Source: Deltaproteobacteria bacterium (GTDB lineage: Bacteria; Myxococcota; Myxococcia; SLRQ01). From it: a stretch of DNA of 64,000 nucleotides. The translations under genes and the position numbers were made by a program. The stretch covers positions 1 through 64,000 of the forward strand of contig SLRQ01000068.1 in assembly GCA_007130885.1 (NCBI GenBank), in the 5' to 3' direction. This document shows positions 35,590 to 44,604 of the stretch, in pieces. Positions within the stretch are counted from its first letter, which is position 1. Each line of letters opens with the position of its first letter. Under the pieces are notes generated by a model, which ran no database searches, was not told where the DNA came from, and was given only the letters and a program-made list of their open reading frames with translations.

Positions 35590-38036
35590 CTAGATGGCTC
35601 GTTGCCATGGCGGTTACGGCCGCCGCGTTTCAGAGCCCATCGGCGGCGGCCGATGAGTCTGTCCCAGGTGAACCGGGGGTGGATGATCCCAATTTCGCCG
35701 AACGCCTCGATGAGTTCGAGCAGGAGGCTCGCGGGCTCGCCGCAAGGGTCCAGTTCTTGGTCCAACAGTATGGGCAGGACGGCGAGCTTCTCATCGAAGA
35801 GGTTGAGCGCCGCTTCTCGGACGCGGAAATACACTTCCTGCTCGAGAACTACGCCGCCGCCATTGTTCTGCTATACGACATAGTCGACAGCCCGAGATTC
35901 AAAGCCTCGGACCGGTATGACGATGCGCTTTACTATCTGGCGGAGAGCCTATACCGCCAAGAGAGCTACCTGCCCGCCCGCGGGTTTTTCCTGGAGATTG
36001 TTCGAAGAGGAAGTCCCCAGCGACATGATGACGCCATGTTGCGTCTCATACAGATCAGCGGAAGGCTGGGAGATTTCGAGGAGGTAGAGGCTTATTACCA
36101 GCACTTCGTTCAGTCCGGCCGATCCGTGCGTCCGGAGCTGCAGTACGTTTGGGGCAAGGTTTTGTTCGAAAGGGATGACATTGATGACTCCGAGCGTTGG
36201 GCTCGTGCACTCCAGACCTTCGATCAAGTCCCGCTGGAAGGACCGTACGGTCTGGCTGCTCGTTACTGGGTCGGTGTCGTGCATACCCAAAGGGCTCGTA
36301 AGAGCTGGGAGCGCGCCCAAGTGCGGTACCGAGCCGACTTTTCGGCCCTGGAACGAGCCGAAGAGGAGATGTTCGAAGAGCTGCGGATGGCTACGGATGC
36401 ATTCAGAGACGTGGTCGATGCAACCGAGCCCGATGAGCGGGGCCGAAGGGTGCAGGAGCAGGCATGGCTTGCCCTTGGTCGTGTCTTCATCGAGAGGGAA
36501 AGCTACGCCGAGGCTATCGACGCTTACCTGAACATCGATCGACATAGCGAGCATTACTTTCAGTCTTTGTACGAGGTAGCGTGGGCCTTCGTAAGGCGAG
36601 GAGATCTGGAGAACGCGCGTCGAGCAGCGGAGGTATTGCTGACGGGCGCCGCCGACTCCGTCCTTGCTCCAGAGATTAGGTTGCTGCTGGGTCACCTTTA
36701 TGCAAGGGCTGAGCGTTACGAAGATGCCTCGGAAGCCTACGAGGGGGTGATAGTCGAGTACTCTCCGGTTCACGATGATCTCGAAGACCTCCTGACCCGT
36801 CACGATGATCCCGTGAGCCACTTCAGTGAGCTGATCGCCGCCGATGAGGGAGGGTTCGATGTCGAGGACTTGTTGCCGCGGGAGGCGGTGATGTGGGCTT
36901 CCACGCAACAAGAGATCGATCAAGGCCTCGGCATTGTTTCGAGCCTCGAGTCGAGTCGGACCGGAATAGAGGACGGGAGGCAGATTGCCGAGCGGATCAT
37001 GGCGAGCCTTGACGGCGGAACATTGGAGCCTTTTCCAACCTTGGCCGAAGGCCATCGCCGCGGCAATCAGGCTCAGGCGGATATTCTGGGTTTCCAAAAT
37101 AGGTTGGGGGATCTCGAGCACGCCATGCTCGCGCGCTTCGTTCCGTCGGAACTGGAGGAGGAGTACGAGGAGGCTCGACGGCGGCGCGAGGAAGCGGCGG
37201 CTCGTCTACAGAGCATGCCCGCCACGGTCGAGGAGCTGGAGCAACAACAAGACCAACGCCTTCGAAGGATCGATGCATTGAAAAGGGAGGCGTTTAGAGC
37301 GCGAATGGAGGCTCAATCACAGAGGGCCCAGGTCGTCGCCATGCGCCGGCACATACGTGACAACGTGGACGAGATCGCGGCGGAACCGGGCGAGGTCGAA
37401 GCCTTTTTGTCGCGGCTGGAGGGAAAGAAGAAAAAGGCGGAGGCTCTCGAGGCGGAATCGAGCTCTCTAAAGCGAGAACTCGATCGCGTGGCAGACGCGG
37501 TTAGGGCCGGGACCGCCCTGGAAGGCGCAAAGGCAGTGGTCGAGGCATACGAGGATGCCTTGGCGAAGGAGCGTTCCGTCGCCTCGAGGGTCGGCGACCT
37601 CAGCGAAACGAAGCAAGACCTCCTGCGAAACCTAGAGGTCATCCGCTCGGGCGTAATAGAAGATGGAGGGCGAGTGGTCCGTTTGTTGGATGACATAGAG
37701 CGACGAGGATCTCAGCGAAGACAAGTGCTCCGGGATCAGGTGTCCAAGGAACTTGCCAGGCTCGAGGAGTATGAGAGTGATGTGAGATATGTCGGCGAGA
37801 GCACCCGCGACCTCGTAGGGCGAATAGCTTTCGAGTCTGTTGGAGCAATACGTCGTCATTTCTATGACCTCGTTCTACGCTCGGACGTCGGTATCATCGA
37901 TGTGGCCTGGGCCGAGAAGAGTAGTCAATCCACACGCATCCAGGAAATGGTCGAAGAGCAGGACCAGGAGCTTCAGGATCTGGACCGGAGGTTCAGGGAG
38001 GTTTTGAGGAATCCTGATGAGGAGCTGGAGCGGTGA
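35586..38036 (+). CDS. Exported TPR and coiled-coil protein
   Basis: Unknown function, 816 residues. Signal peptide at 1-22 (WLVAMAVTAAAFQSPSAAA). Residues about 80-430 are TPR-like helical repeats (DDALYYLAESLYRQESYLPARGFF, then AWLALGRVFIERESYAEAIDAY). Residues about 520-720 are long coiled coils rich in Glu, Arg and Ala. No membrane anchor follows, so it is probably periplasmic. GTG start at 35586 overlaps the previous stop (GTGA), and its own stop overlaps the next start in the same way, which implies coupled synthesis of stoichiometric partners. It resembles the GltD/AgmU class in combining export with TPRs but is shorter. Confidence 0.8.
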   Translation: MTRWLVAMAVTAAAFQSPSAAADESVPGEPGVDDPNFAERLDEFEQEARGLAARVQFLVQQYGQDGELLIEEVERRFSDAEIHFLLENYAAAIVLLYDIVDSPRFKASDRYDDALYYLAESLYRQESYLPARGFFLEIVRRGSPQRHDDAMLRLIQISGRLGDFEEVEAYYQHFVQSGRSVRPELQYVWGKVLFERDDIDDSERWARALQTFDQVPLEGPYGLAARYWVGVVHTQRARKSWERAQVRYRADFSALERAEEEMFEELRMATDAFRDVVDATEPDERGRRVQEQAWLALGRVFIERESYAEAIDAYLNIDRHSEHYFQSLYEVAWAFVRRGDLENARRAAEVLLTGAADSVLAPEIRLLLGHLYARAERYEDASEAYEGVIVEYSPVHDDLEDLLTRHDDPVSHFSELIAADEGGFDVEDLLPREAVMWASTQQEIDQGLGIVSSLESSRTGIEDGRQIAERIMASLDGGTLEPFPTLAEGHRRGNQAQADILGFQNRLGDLEHAMLARFVPSELEEEYEEARRRREEAAARLQSMPATVEELEQQQDQRLRRIDALKREAFRARMEAQSQRAQVVAMRRHIRDNVDEIAAEPGEVEAFLSRLEGKKKKAEALEAESSSLKRELDRVADAVRAGTALEGAKAVVEAYEDALAKERSVASRVGDLSETKQDLLRNLEVIRSGVIEDGGRVVRLLDDIERRGSQRRQVLRDQVSKELARLEEYESDVRYVGESTRDLVGRIAFESVGAIRRHFYDLVLRSDVGIIDVAWAEKSSQSTRIQEMVEEQDQELQDLDRRFREVLRNPDEELER

Positions 38037-41000
38037 AAGGTTTGCCGAGCAAGTTCGTGGCGATCTCGGCCGTGGCGCTTTGGGTTGGTTCGGCGATTGC
38101 CGATGGTCCCTCTGACGATGAAGGCGAGCACCTTTTGGGCATCTCCAGAGTGGAGCCTGTCGACCTGCGGGCGATGTTCGATGCTTTCGAGAGGTTCGAG
38201 GAGGCAGCCCGTATCTATCGCCAGGAAGTTCAGCTCCTCATCGAACAGAAATATGACCGGCGACGTGACCAGCTCTCCGAACAATACGAGAGAGCCATTC
38301 AGGATCTGGAGGTGCACGAGAGGGAAGCGCGCCTAGAGGCCATAGAGAAGTTCGAAAGGTTCGTCGAGCGCTACCCGCGGGAGCCCGCATACTCTCCCGA
38401 TGCCATGATGCGCCTAGCCGAGCTTCATTACGAGCACATCGAGGACGAGCACCGCCTGGCGGAGAGAGACTACTACCAAAGGATCGCGAGTCTGCCGGCC
38501 GGAGTGGAAGTTCCGCCACCACCTACCAGGCGCTTCGATCGTCCAATGAGCTTGTACAAGCGCATAATCCGCGACTTCCCGCAATATCAGTATGCCGACG
38601 CGGCCTATTATCTGCTTGGTTATCTGTTCATACAGCAAGACGAGTTCGATTCCGCGCTGGCCACCTACGATGACCTAATCCAGCAGTTTCCTCGGAGCCG
38701 TTTCGTTCCAGAGGTGTGGATGCGCATCGGTGAGTACTACTTCGATGCCGACTTGGGGCTGATTCCGGATGCCTTGGAGCTGGCAATCGAAGCCTACCAC
38801 CGTGCCTTGGAGTTCGAGGGTCATCATCTTTACGACAAGGTCCTCTACAAGCTGGCATGGACCTACTATAGGATCAGCGACTACGACAATGCCGTCGAAC
38901 ACTTCCTCGATCTGCTCGCCAATTACCAGGCCGAGGCCGAAGAGCAAGGGAAAGCCGAGGTTGGTGGTGACCTTCGCGAGGAAGCCATTCAGTATGCGGC
39001 GGCTTCGTTTGCCGACGACCAGTGGGGCAGTGTCGAGAAGGCCAAGGAAATTTTGGCCGATAGAGGTCACCCGGCGTATGAGTTCGATGTTCTAAAGCGG
39101 CTCGGCGAGATATTGTACGACATCACGCGATACCCTGAAGCGGTCGAGACTCTGAAGTATGTCTTGGCCCGTTATCCGGAGCATCGGGACGCGCCGGTCA
39201 TACAGGACCGCATAGTAAGGGCCTGGACCAGGGACAGGTCGCTCGCGCAGGCTTTCAGAGAGCAGCAAGTGCTGGTCGACACTTATGCCCGAGGGAGCGG
39301 CTGGTACAATCTGCATCGTTACGATCGCGAAGCCATCTCCCGGGCGGAGGAGATTACGGAGCGTTCCCTGCGCCAGACGGCGTTGTTCCACTTCCAGCAG
39401 GCTCAGACCTACCGGACTGAAGGGGACGTGGAGCTTGCCATCCGTGAATATGAACGCTCGTCCGACTCCATTTCCCGGTATCTGGATCTCTATCCTCATA
39501 CAGAGCACCTGTATGATCTCGAGTTCTACCTGGCTGACTCCCTGTTCTGGACCGGCAGCTTCGTGGAGGCCGCTGATTATTACGCCAGGGTTCGCGACTC
39601 GAATTTGGATGTGGAGTTCCAGGAGCCGGCGGCCCTAGGTGCCGTGGAGTCCTATGAAAAAGAGATCGCCGCGCGAGAACGGCGAGGGGTTCTAGAGCCC
39701 CTGGAGACATTGACCTCGGGCAACTGGCCGGAAGGCAAGCCCGTGGAGGCTGTTCCGTTGCCGGAGATCTATGAATCCCTAGTCGAGGCTTCCGACATGT
39801 ACGTCAGGCGGCTGCCGGAGCTCGAGCGAACACCGGCTCTGGCCTATGAGGCTGGATTGGTTTTCTACCGGCACCATGACCACGAGGAAGCACGGCGTCG
39901 ATTCGAGATAATCGTCGAGCGTTGGCCGGCGGCCGAGGCCGCGCCATACGCAGCCAACCTGATCATAGAGACTTTCCTAATCGCGCGTGACTGGCAGGCG
40001 GTCGAGGAAACCAGCGAGAGGTTGCTGGCCTCGGAGGCCGTTCTCGAGGCCGGTGGCGAGGTGGTCGAGACGTTTACGGAGTTCAAGCTGGCCGGGCGGT
40101 TTCGCCGCGCGGATGAGCTGATGGATGAAGAGGAGTTCGAGGACGCCGCGGAGCTTTTCTTGGCGTTGGTGGAAGAGGCGCCCGAGCATCGTTTCGCGGA
40201 CAATGCCCTCTTCAACGCCGCTCTTTGCTATGAGGAGCTCATGAGGTTCGAGAGTGCGCTCGGCCTCTACGAGCGAGTTTTCAGGGAGTATCCGGGAAGT
40301 GACCTCGCGGACGACGCTTTGTTCCTAGTGGCCTTCAACGCCCAGCAGGCTTTTGATTACGACAAGGCTATTGACCGCTACATGGTGCTGGTCAACGAGT
40401 ACCCGGAGTCCGAGCAACACGAATCCGCCCTCTACAACGCGGCGACGCTGCTCTACTTCATGCAGCGCTATGACCAGGCGGCGCAGCAGTTTCACAGGTT
40501 TGCGCAGGTCTACCCCGACTCCGAGGATACACCACGGCTTCTTCTCCGGGCCGCCGATGCTCGAGAGAAGCAGGGCAATCCTCGAGGCGCCATAACGGCC
40601 TATGAGGAGTTCATACGCCGATTTCGCGATAATCCCGATGTTGCCGGACAGGTCGTGGAGGCTCGTCTGGAGATCGCCAGGGCTTACCGTGGAATCGATG
40701 ACGAGCGCCGGGCTTTGAACGCCTATCGCGCCACCGTGGACGAGTTCGAGCGCCTTGGGCTCTCCGATGATGATCCGGCAGTCCATTTCGCCGCCGAAGC
40801 CCAGTTCATGGTGGCGGAAGCGGCGTTCGAGGAGTACGACGCCATAGCCATAGCAGGCACCGGTAGAGGCGCCAGGCTCGAGGAGAGCTTGGCGCGGTCC
40901 CTGGAACGGAAGATGGAAAAGGCTCGGGAAGTCCAGGAGTTGTATGAGGGCGTCTTCAAGTATCCTCATCCCGAGTTCGTCCTGGCGGCCGCCTATCGCC

Positions 41001-41527
41001 TCGGCTTCGTTCTCGAGAGGTTTGCCCAGTCGCTCTTCGATGCGCCTATTCCTCCGGATATAGAGCGCCAGGGAGAGGAGTATGTTTGGGCCTATCAAGC
41101 CTTGTTGGCCGAGGAAGCGGTGCCTCTAGAGGATCAGGCGGTGCAGTATTACATCGATGCGGCGGCGCAGTCTCGGCGCCTGGGGGTTGTCAACGAGTGG
41201 ACAAGGCGAACCCTCGAGAGTTTGGCCCGGTACCGGCCGGAGGAGTACCCAATAGTACAAGAGGCGAGATACGAGCTGGTCGAGCTTCAGGTATCGTCGC
41301 TGGGCCTAGCCTCCACACCGGAGGGCTTCAGCGACCCGGCGGAGAGTACCAGCCTTGGTGAGCTGGATCAGGCGGAGGAATTGGATGCCCTGGGCCCTCG
41401 CCGTGAGGCGGCCCAGGAGAGGCCCCGAACCGATCCCGACGAGGCGGAAGACGAAGCCGCCGAAGAAGATGGCTCTAATGATTCCGAGGATGAGGGCGCC
41501 GAGCTTCATGAGGGGGATGAGACATGA
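38033..41527 (+). CDS. Large exported TPR protein (AgmU/GltD-like)
   Basis: Periplasmic scaffold candidate, 1164 residues, close to the length of Myxococcus AgmU/GltD, a TPR protein of the gliding complex. Signal peptide at 1-24 (FVAISAVALWVGSAIADG). More than ten TPR/Sel1-like helical pairs are recognisable through YxxxxxxYPxSxxAxxALxxxA patterns (AYYLLGYLFIQQDEFDSAL, AMRLAELHYEHI, ALYNAATLLYFMQRYDQAA). The C-terminal 80 residues are highly acidic (EDEAAEEDGSNDSEDEGAE). GTG start overlaps the preceding stop; ATGA at 41524 couples it to the lipoprotein gene. Assignment to GltD rests on size, export, TPR content and gene order, not on an alignment. Confidence 0.8.
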   Translation: MKGLPSKFVAISAVALWVGSAIADGPSDDEGEHLLGISRVEPVDLRAMFDAFERFEEAARIYRQEVQLLIEQKYDRRRDQLSEQYERAIQDLEVHEREARLEAIEKFERFVERYPREPAYSPDAMMRLAELHYEHIEDEHRLAERDYYQRIASLPAGVEVPPPPTRRFDRPMSLYKRIIRDFPQYQYADAAYYLLGYLFIQQDEFDSALATYDDLIQQFPRSRFVPEVWMRIGEYYFDADLGLIPDALELAIEAYHRALEFEGHHLYDKVLYKLAWTYYRISDYDNAVEHFLDLLANYQAEAEEQGKAEVGGDLREEAIQYAAASFADDQWGSVEKAKEILADRGHPAYEFDVLKRLGEILYDITRYPEAVETLKYVLARYPEHRDAPVIQDRIVRAWTRDRSLAQAFREQQVLVDTYARGSGWYNLHRYDREAISRAEEITERSLRQTALFHFQQAQTYRTEGDVELAIREYERSSDSISRYLDLYPHTEHLYDLEFYLADSLFWTGSFVEAADYYARVRDSNLDVEFQEPAALGAVESYEKEIAARERRGVLEPLETLTSGNWPEGKPVEAVPLPEIYESLVEASDMYVRRLPELERTPALAYEAGLVFYRHHDHEEARRRFEIIVERWPAAEAAPYAANLIIETFLIARDWQAVEETSERLLASEAVLEAGGEVVETFTEFKLAGRFRRADELMDEEEFEDAAELFLALVEEAPEHRFADNALFNAALCYEELMRFESALGLYERVFREYPGSDLADDALFLVAFNAQQAFDYDKAIDRYMVLVNEYPESEQHESALYNAATLLYFMQRYDQAAQQFHRFAQVYPDSEDTPRLLLRAADAREKQGNPRGAITAYEEFIRRFRDNPDVAGQVVEARLEIARAYRGIDDERRALNAYRATVDEFERLGLSDDDPAVHFAAEAQFMVAEAAFEEYDAIAIAGTGRGARLEESLARSLERKMEKAREVQELYEGVFKYPHPEFVLAAAYRLGFVLERFAQSLFDAPIPPDIERQGEEYVWAYQALLAEEAVPLEDQAVQYYIDAAAQSRRLGVVNEWTRRTLESLARYRPEEYPIVQEARYELVELQVSSLGLASTPEGFSDPAESTSLGELDQAEELDALGPRREAAQERPRTDPDEAEDEAAEEDGSNDSEDEGAELHEGDET

Positions 41528-43371
41528 GCCGCGCAGCCAAAGCTCTCGCCGCCAGTCGCAAGGCCGCTTCCTTCGAGGGGTTGCCGGAAGTCGTTCGTTC
41601 GAGAGTTCGCGGGCGGACGGTGCTGGCGCTCGCGGTCTGCGTCGTTTTCAGTGCCGGATGCGGGCTTTTCGCGCCATCCATAAAGGATGAGCCGGTGGAC
41701 GATTACGACGAGTCGCTTTCGACGCCGCCCATTCCGCGTTCCGTACCCCCCGAGAAAGAGGTCGAAGCTCCGCCGGAGGTCGAGGAGGTCGAGCCGGTCG
41801 AACTCGATGAGCACGATCCGTCTCGATTGGTGGGTCCCGCGTTCGAGTCAGGGGTAGGCGCCGCCCGGCAGGGCCAATGGCAAGTAGCCGAGGAGCTTTT
41901 TGAGCAGGTCGTGGAGTATCGGCCCGAGCACAAGTGGGGCTGGTACAATCTCGGCGTCGTCCGGGATCGTGGCGATGACGAACAGGGCGCCATCAATGCT
42001 TGGCGGGCCGCCCTGGATATTGACGGCGATTTTGCTCCAGCCGCGGTCAACTTGGCTCGACTTCTGGTCCGCCAAGACCAGGCGAGGGCGGCGGAGAGGA
42101 TGCTTCGCGATCTCATCGATCGGCATCCGGCGAACTTGGACCTTCGCAACGAGCTGGCGAGTGTGATGGCCGTTCAAGGAACGCCCGCCAAGCTGGATGC
42201 CGCGTTCGACGAGGCCAGACAGGTGTTATCGGTTGATGAGCAGAATGTTGGAGCGTTGCTGGTGCTCGCAAAGGTCTTCAGCATGCAAGAGATGGACGAG
42301 CTTTCTGAATGGGTGGTGCAGAGAGTGTTGGCGCTGGAGCCCGACAACCCCACCGCGCATCACATCTTGGGTTTCCTACAGCTCCGGCAGGACCGCGGGC
42401 GTGAGGCGTTTTCTTCCTTTAGGAGCGCGGCTTCAGCCCGTAGCGAGTCCGCGGAAGTCTATGTCAACTACGGCGCCCTCCTGAATCAGGCTCATGATTT
42501 CGAGGCTGCGATTGAGCAGCTCGAAAAAGCGGTCGAATATGCACCTCGCATGGCGGAGGCACACCTGAACCTGGGTAACGCCTACAGGGGTGTTGGAAGG
42601 CATGAGGATGCCTTGAAAAAGTACAGGAGGGCCCTCGAACTCGACGAGGACAATCCCGATCCCTTGATGAACAAGGCGTTGGTTTACCTGGACGCGCCTC
42701 TGGAGGATATGGAGGTGCTCGAACGACTGGAGAAAGCCAAGGGCTTGCTCGAGGCCTACCGCGGCGCGGGTGGAGATGACGACCGGTTTTCGGATTTCAT
42801 GCGGGATGCCGAACGGGCCATAGCAGTGGAAGAACGACGTTTGGAGCGGGAGACCTTGCGTCTCGCGAGGGAAGAGGAAGAGGCAAGACAAAGGGCGGAG
42901 GAGGAGGCCGCGGAGCGTGAACGCGAGGAGGCGGCCCGTTTGGCGGAGGAGCAGGAGCGGCTGGCCGAGGAAGCGGAGCGTGCCAGGCGCGAGGCCGAGG
43001 AAGAAGCGGGGCGTCGTGCAAGAGATGATGAAGATCGGCGAGCGAAGGAGGCCGAGCAAGCACGTCGCGCGGCGGAGGAAGAAGCGGCTCGTCGTTCGCG
43101 GGAAGACGAAGATCGGCGGGCGAGGGAGGCCGAGCAGGCGCGTCGAGCGGCCGAGGAAGCCGCCAGGAAAGACGGCGAGACCGGTGTTGCCGAAACTTTG
43201 CGGGAGGACGAGGACGACGAAGAGGAAGACGAGCGAGCCCGCAAAGATGAGGAGGATGAAGAAGAAGAGGAAGAAGAGGAAGATGAGTCGGATGGCGATG
43301 AGCCGGAAAAAGACCGGGAGAAAGCGGCGGATGACGGAGCGGGCAGCCTTCTTGGGGAGGACGGTTTTTGA
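41524..43371 (+). CDS. TPR lipoprotein (AglT/GltE-like) with charged repetitive C-terminus
   Basis: Probable outer-membrane lipoprotein of the gliding-like complex. The N-terminal segment VLALAVCVVFSAGC ends in a lipobox (FSAGC, Cys near residue 46), then an acidic Pro-rich linker. Residues about 105-400 hold canonical TPRs (KWGWYNLGVVRDRGDDEQGAINAW; AEAHLNLGNAYRGVGRHEDALKKY). The last 200 residues are an Arg/Glu/Ala coiled coil with a 26-residue tandem repeat (43027-43173) and a poly-Glu/Asp stretch. In M. xanthus the TPR lipoprotein AglT/GltE is encoded next to AgmU/GltD, the same order as here. It is the last of four genes linked by overlapping stops and starts. Confidence 0.8.
   Translation: MSRAAKALAASRKAASFEGLPEVVRSRVRGRTVLALAVCVVFSAGCGLFAPSIKDEPVDDYDESLSTPPIPRSVPPEKEVEAPPEVEEVEPVELDEHDPSRLVGPAFESGVGAARQGQWQVAEELFEQVVEYRPEHKWGWYNLGVVRDRGDDEQGAINAWRAALDIDGDFAPAAVNLARLLVRQDQARAAERMLRDLIDRHPANLDLRNELASVMAVQGTPAKLDAAFDEARQVLSVDEQNVGALLVLAKVFSMQEMDELSEWVVQRVLALEPDNPTAHHILGFLQLRQDRGREAFSSFRSAASARSESAEVYVNYGALLNQAHDFEAAIEQLEKAVEYAPRMAEAHLNLGNAYRGVGRHEDALKKYRRALELDEDNPDPLMNKALVYLDAPLEDMEVLERLEKAKGLLEAYRGAGGDDDRFSDFMRDAERAIAVEERRLERETLRLAREEEEARQRAEEEAAEREREEAARLAEEQERLAEEAERARREAEEEAGRRARDDEDRRAKEAEQARRAAEEEAARRSREDEDRRAREAEQARRAAEEAARKDGETGVAETLREDEDDEEEDERARKDEEDEEEEEEEEDESDGDEPEKDREKAADDGAGSLLGEDGF
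43027..43173 (+). repeat. 78-bp tandem repeat in the lipoprotein gene
   Basis: Unit 1 starts at 43027 and unit 2 at 43105. They encode DEDRRAKEAEQARRAAEEEA... and DEDRRAREAEQARRAAEEAA..., a 26-residue helical repeat. The DNA copies differ at several synonymous sites, so the duplication is not very recent. Confidence 0.85.
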
Positions 43372-43489
43372 TGAAAAACGACCTTACCTTCGAGCGGGTG
43401 CTGGATCCTAGGCGACGTTTTCGGTTAGGATTCGTCTGATTGCTGGCGGGCTGATAGCCGACGGCATGAGTTTTTGGAGGTTCATCGAA

Positions 43490-43732
43490 GTGAAAAGGTT
43501 CATTGTAGTGACCATGGGTCTCGTGCTATCGATATCCCTCCCAATGACAGTAATGGCTCAGAGTAGGCAAGGAACTACAATTCGGCTCGAGGAAATACGA
43601 GTCGAAGGCAGAATACAGAAACCCCAAGCATTCTATATATTGCCGCGATCGAACCTTGATTATGAGGCCCTCGATCGCACGAGAAGTTTTTTACCCAAGA
43701 TTGAGGAGTCGGTGGAGCGAGAACCATTTTAG
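43490..43732 (+). CDS. Small exported protein between TPR lipoprotein and motor genes
   Basis: Eighty-residue product with signal peptide KRFIVVTMGLVLSISLPMTVMA and a mature part of about 57 residues (EEIRVEGRIQKPQAFYILPR and SNLDYEALDRTRSFLPKIEE). No family is assigned with certainty. GTG 43490 is preferred over ATG 43466 because GGAGG at 43476-43480 lies nine bases upstream and the signal peptide then begins correctly. A small gene at the analogous place in Myxococcus is gltF, but similarity was not tested. The mature region has few low-complexity residues, which favours a real, conserved protein. Confidence 0.72.
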   Translation: MKRFIVVTMGLVLSISLPMTVMAQSRQGTTIRLEEIRVEGRIQKPQAFYILPRSNLDYEALDRTRSFLPKIEESVEREPF

Positions 43733-43784
43733 ATGGATAATGCTCGAGAAGTAGCCAAGGCCGGATCTAAGCTATAGGCTGGCC

Positions 43785-43799
43785 TGGTTCTTCGAACCA
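43785..43799 (+). other. Hairpin upstream of the TolQ-like gene
   Basis: TGGTTC-TTC-GAACCA, six pairs with a three-base loop, in the 129-base gap before the channel gene. It has no following T-run, so it is not a standard terminator. Confidence 0.4.
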
Positions 43800-43861
43800 C
43801 CGGGTAAGCGGAACAAAGAAAGGCTGTTTGACTAGTCTCAACTAACGGAGGAAGAAGCACC

Positions 43862-44515
43862 ATGTCCGTAGTCGCTGAATTCTTCACCGCCGGTGGGCCT
43901 TGGATGTACCCCATCCTTTGCATGTCCATCATCAGCATCGCCATCATCGTGGAGCGGGCGATCTTTCTGTTCTTCCGCTACAACATCAATGGAAACGCCT
44001 TCATGGCGCAGATCCAGAAGTTGGTGATGGCCAACAACATCGACCGAGCAATCAAGCTCTGCAACGCTGCTCCCGCTGCTGCCCTTCCTAAGGTGATCAA
44101 GGCGGGTCTCACTCGTGCGAACAAGGGCGAGATCGAGATTCAGAACGCCGTCGAAGAGGCCACTCTCGAGGTGGTTCCCACCATTCAGAAGCGCACCAAC
44201 TCGCTGCAGGCCGTGGCGAACCTGGCGACCCTCATGGGGCTGCTTGGTACAATCATCGGTCTGATCCAGGCGTTCCAGGCCGTTGAGGCTGCTGCGCCGG
44301 ATCAGCGGGCGGCGATGCTCACCGCTTCGATCTCCATCGCGATGAACACGACCGCCTTCGGTCTGATGGTCGCTATTCCCACGATGGGCGCCCACGTGAT
44401 CCTCGCTGGAATCACCAAGAAGATCATCGACGAGATCGATCAGTACTCGGTCAAGCTCGAGAACCTGCTGATCTCTCGGGGCCGTGGCGCACAAAGCCCT
44501 CTGGCCGCGGGCTAA
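43862..44515 (+). CDS. TolQ/ExbB/MotA-type proton channel (AglR-like)
   Basis: Inner-membrane stator subunit that couples proton flow to work in the envelope. The 217 residues show three spans: MYPILCMSIISIAIIVERAIF (about 15-35), the GLLGTIIGLIQAF span (about 123-145) and ASISIAMNTTAFGLMVAIPTM (about 158-180), which carries the conserved small and Thr residues of the channel. ATG is preceded by GGAGGAAG. It is followed by two TolR-like genes and a transducer, the set expected for an Agl-type motor (AglR with AglQ and AglS). A Tol-Pal role is less likely since neither TolB nor Pal is nearby. Confidence 0.92.
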   Translation: MSVVAEFFTAGGPWMYPILCMSIISIAIIVERAIFLFFRYNINGNAFMAQIQKLVMANNIDRAIKLCNAAPAAALPKVIKAGLTRANKGEIEIQNAVEEATLEVVPTIQKRTNSLQAVANLATLMGLLGTIIGLIQAFQAVEAAAPDQRAAMLTASISIAMNTTAFGLMVAIPTMGAHVILAGITKKIIDEIDQYSVKLENLLISRGRGAQSPLAAG

Positions 44516-44539
44516 CAGGCTGAATCGGGATGGAGGCGT

Positions 44540-44572
44540 GAAGGAGCGGAGCCTTCCCGGCGCCGCTCCTTC
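44540..44572 (+). other. Intergenic hairpin between TolQ-like and first TolR-like gene
   Basis: GAAGGAGCGG (44540-44549) pairs perfectly with CCGCTCCTTC (44563-44572) around a 13-base loop. No T-run follows. It may be an mRNA processing or partial termination signal that sets subunit ratios. Confidence 0.6.
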
Positions 44573-44604
44573 CAGCCGACTCCTGCTTTAAGGAGAGACC
44601 TGAT

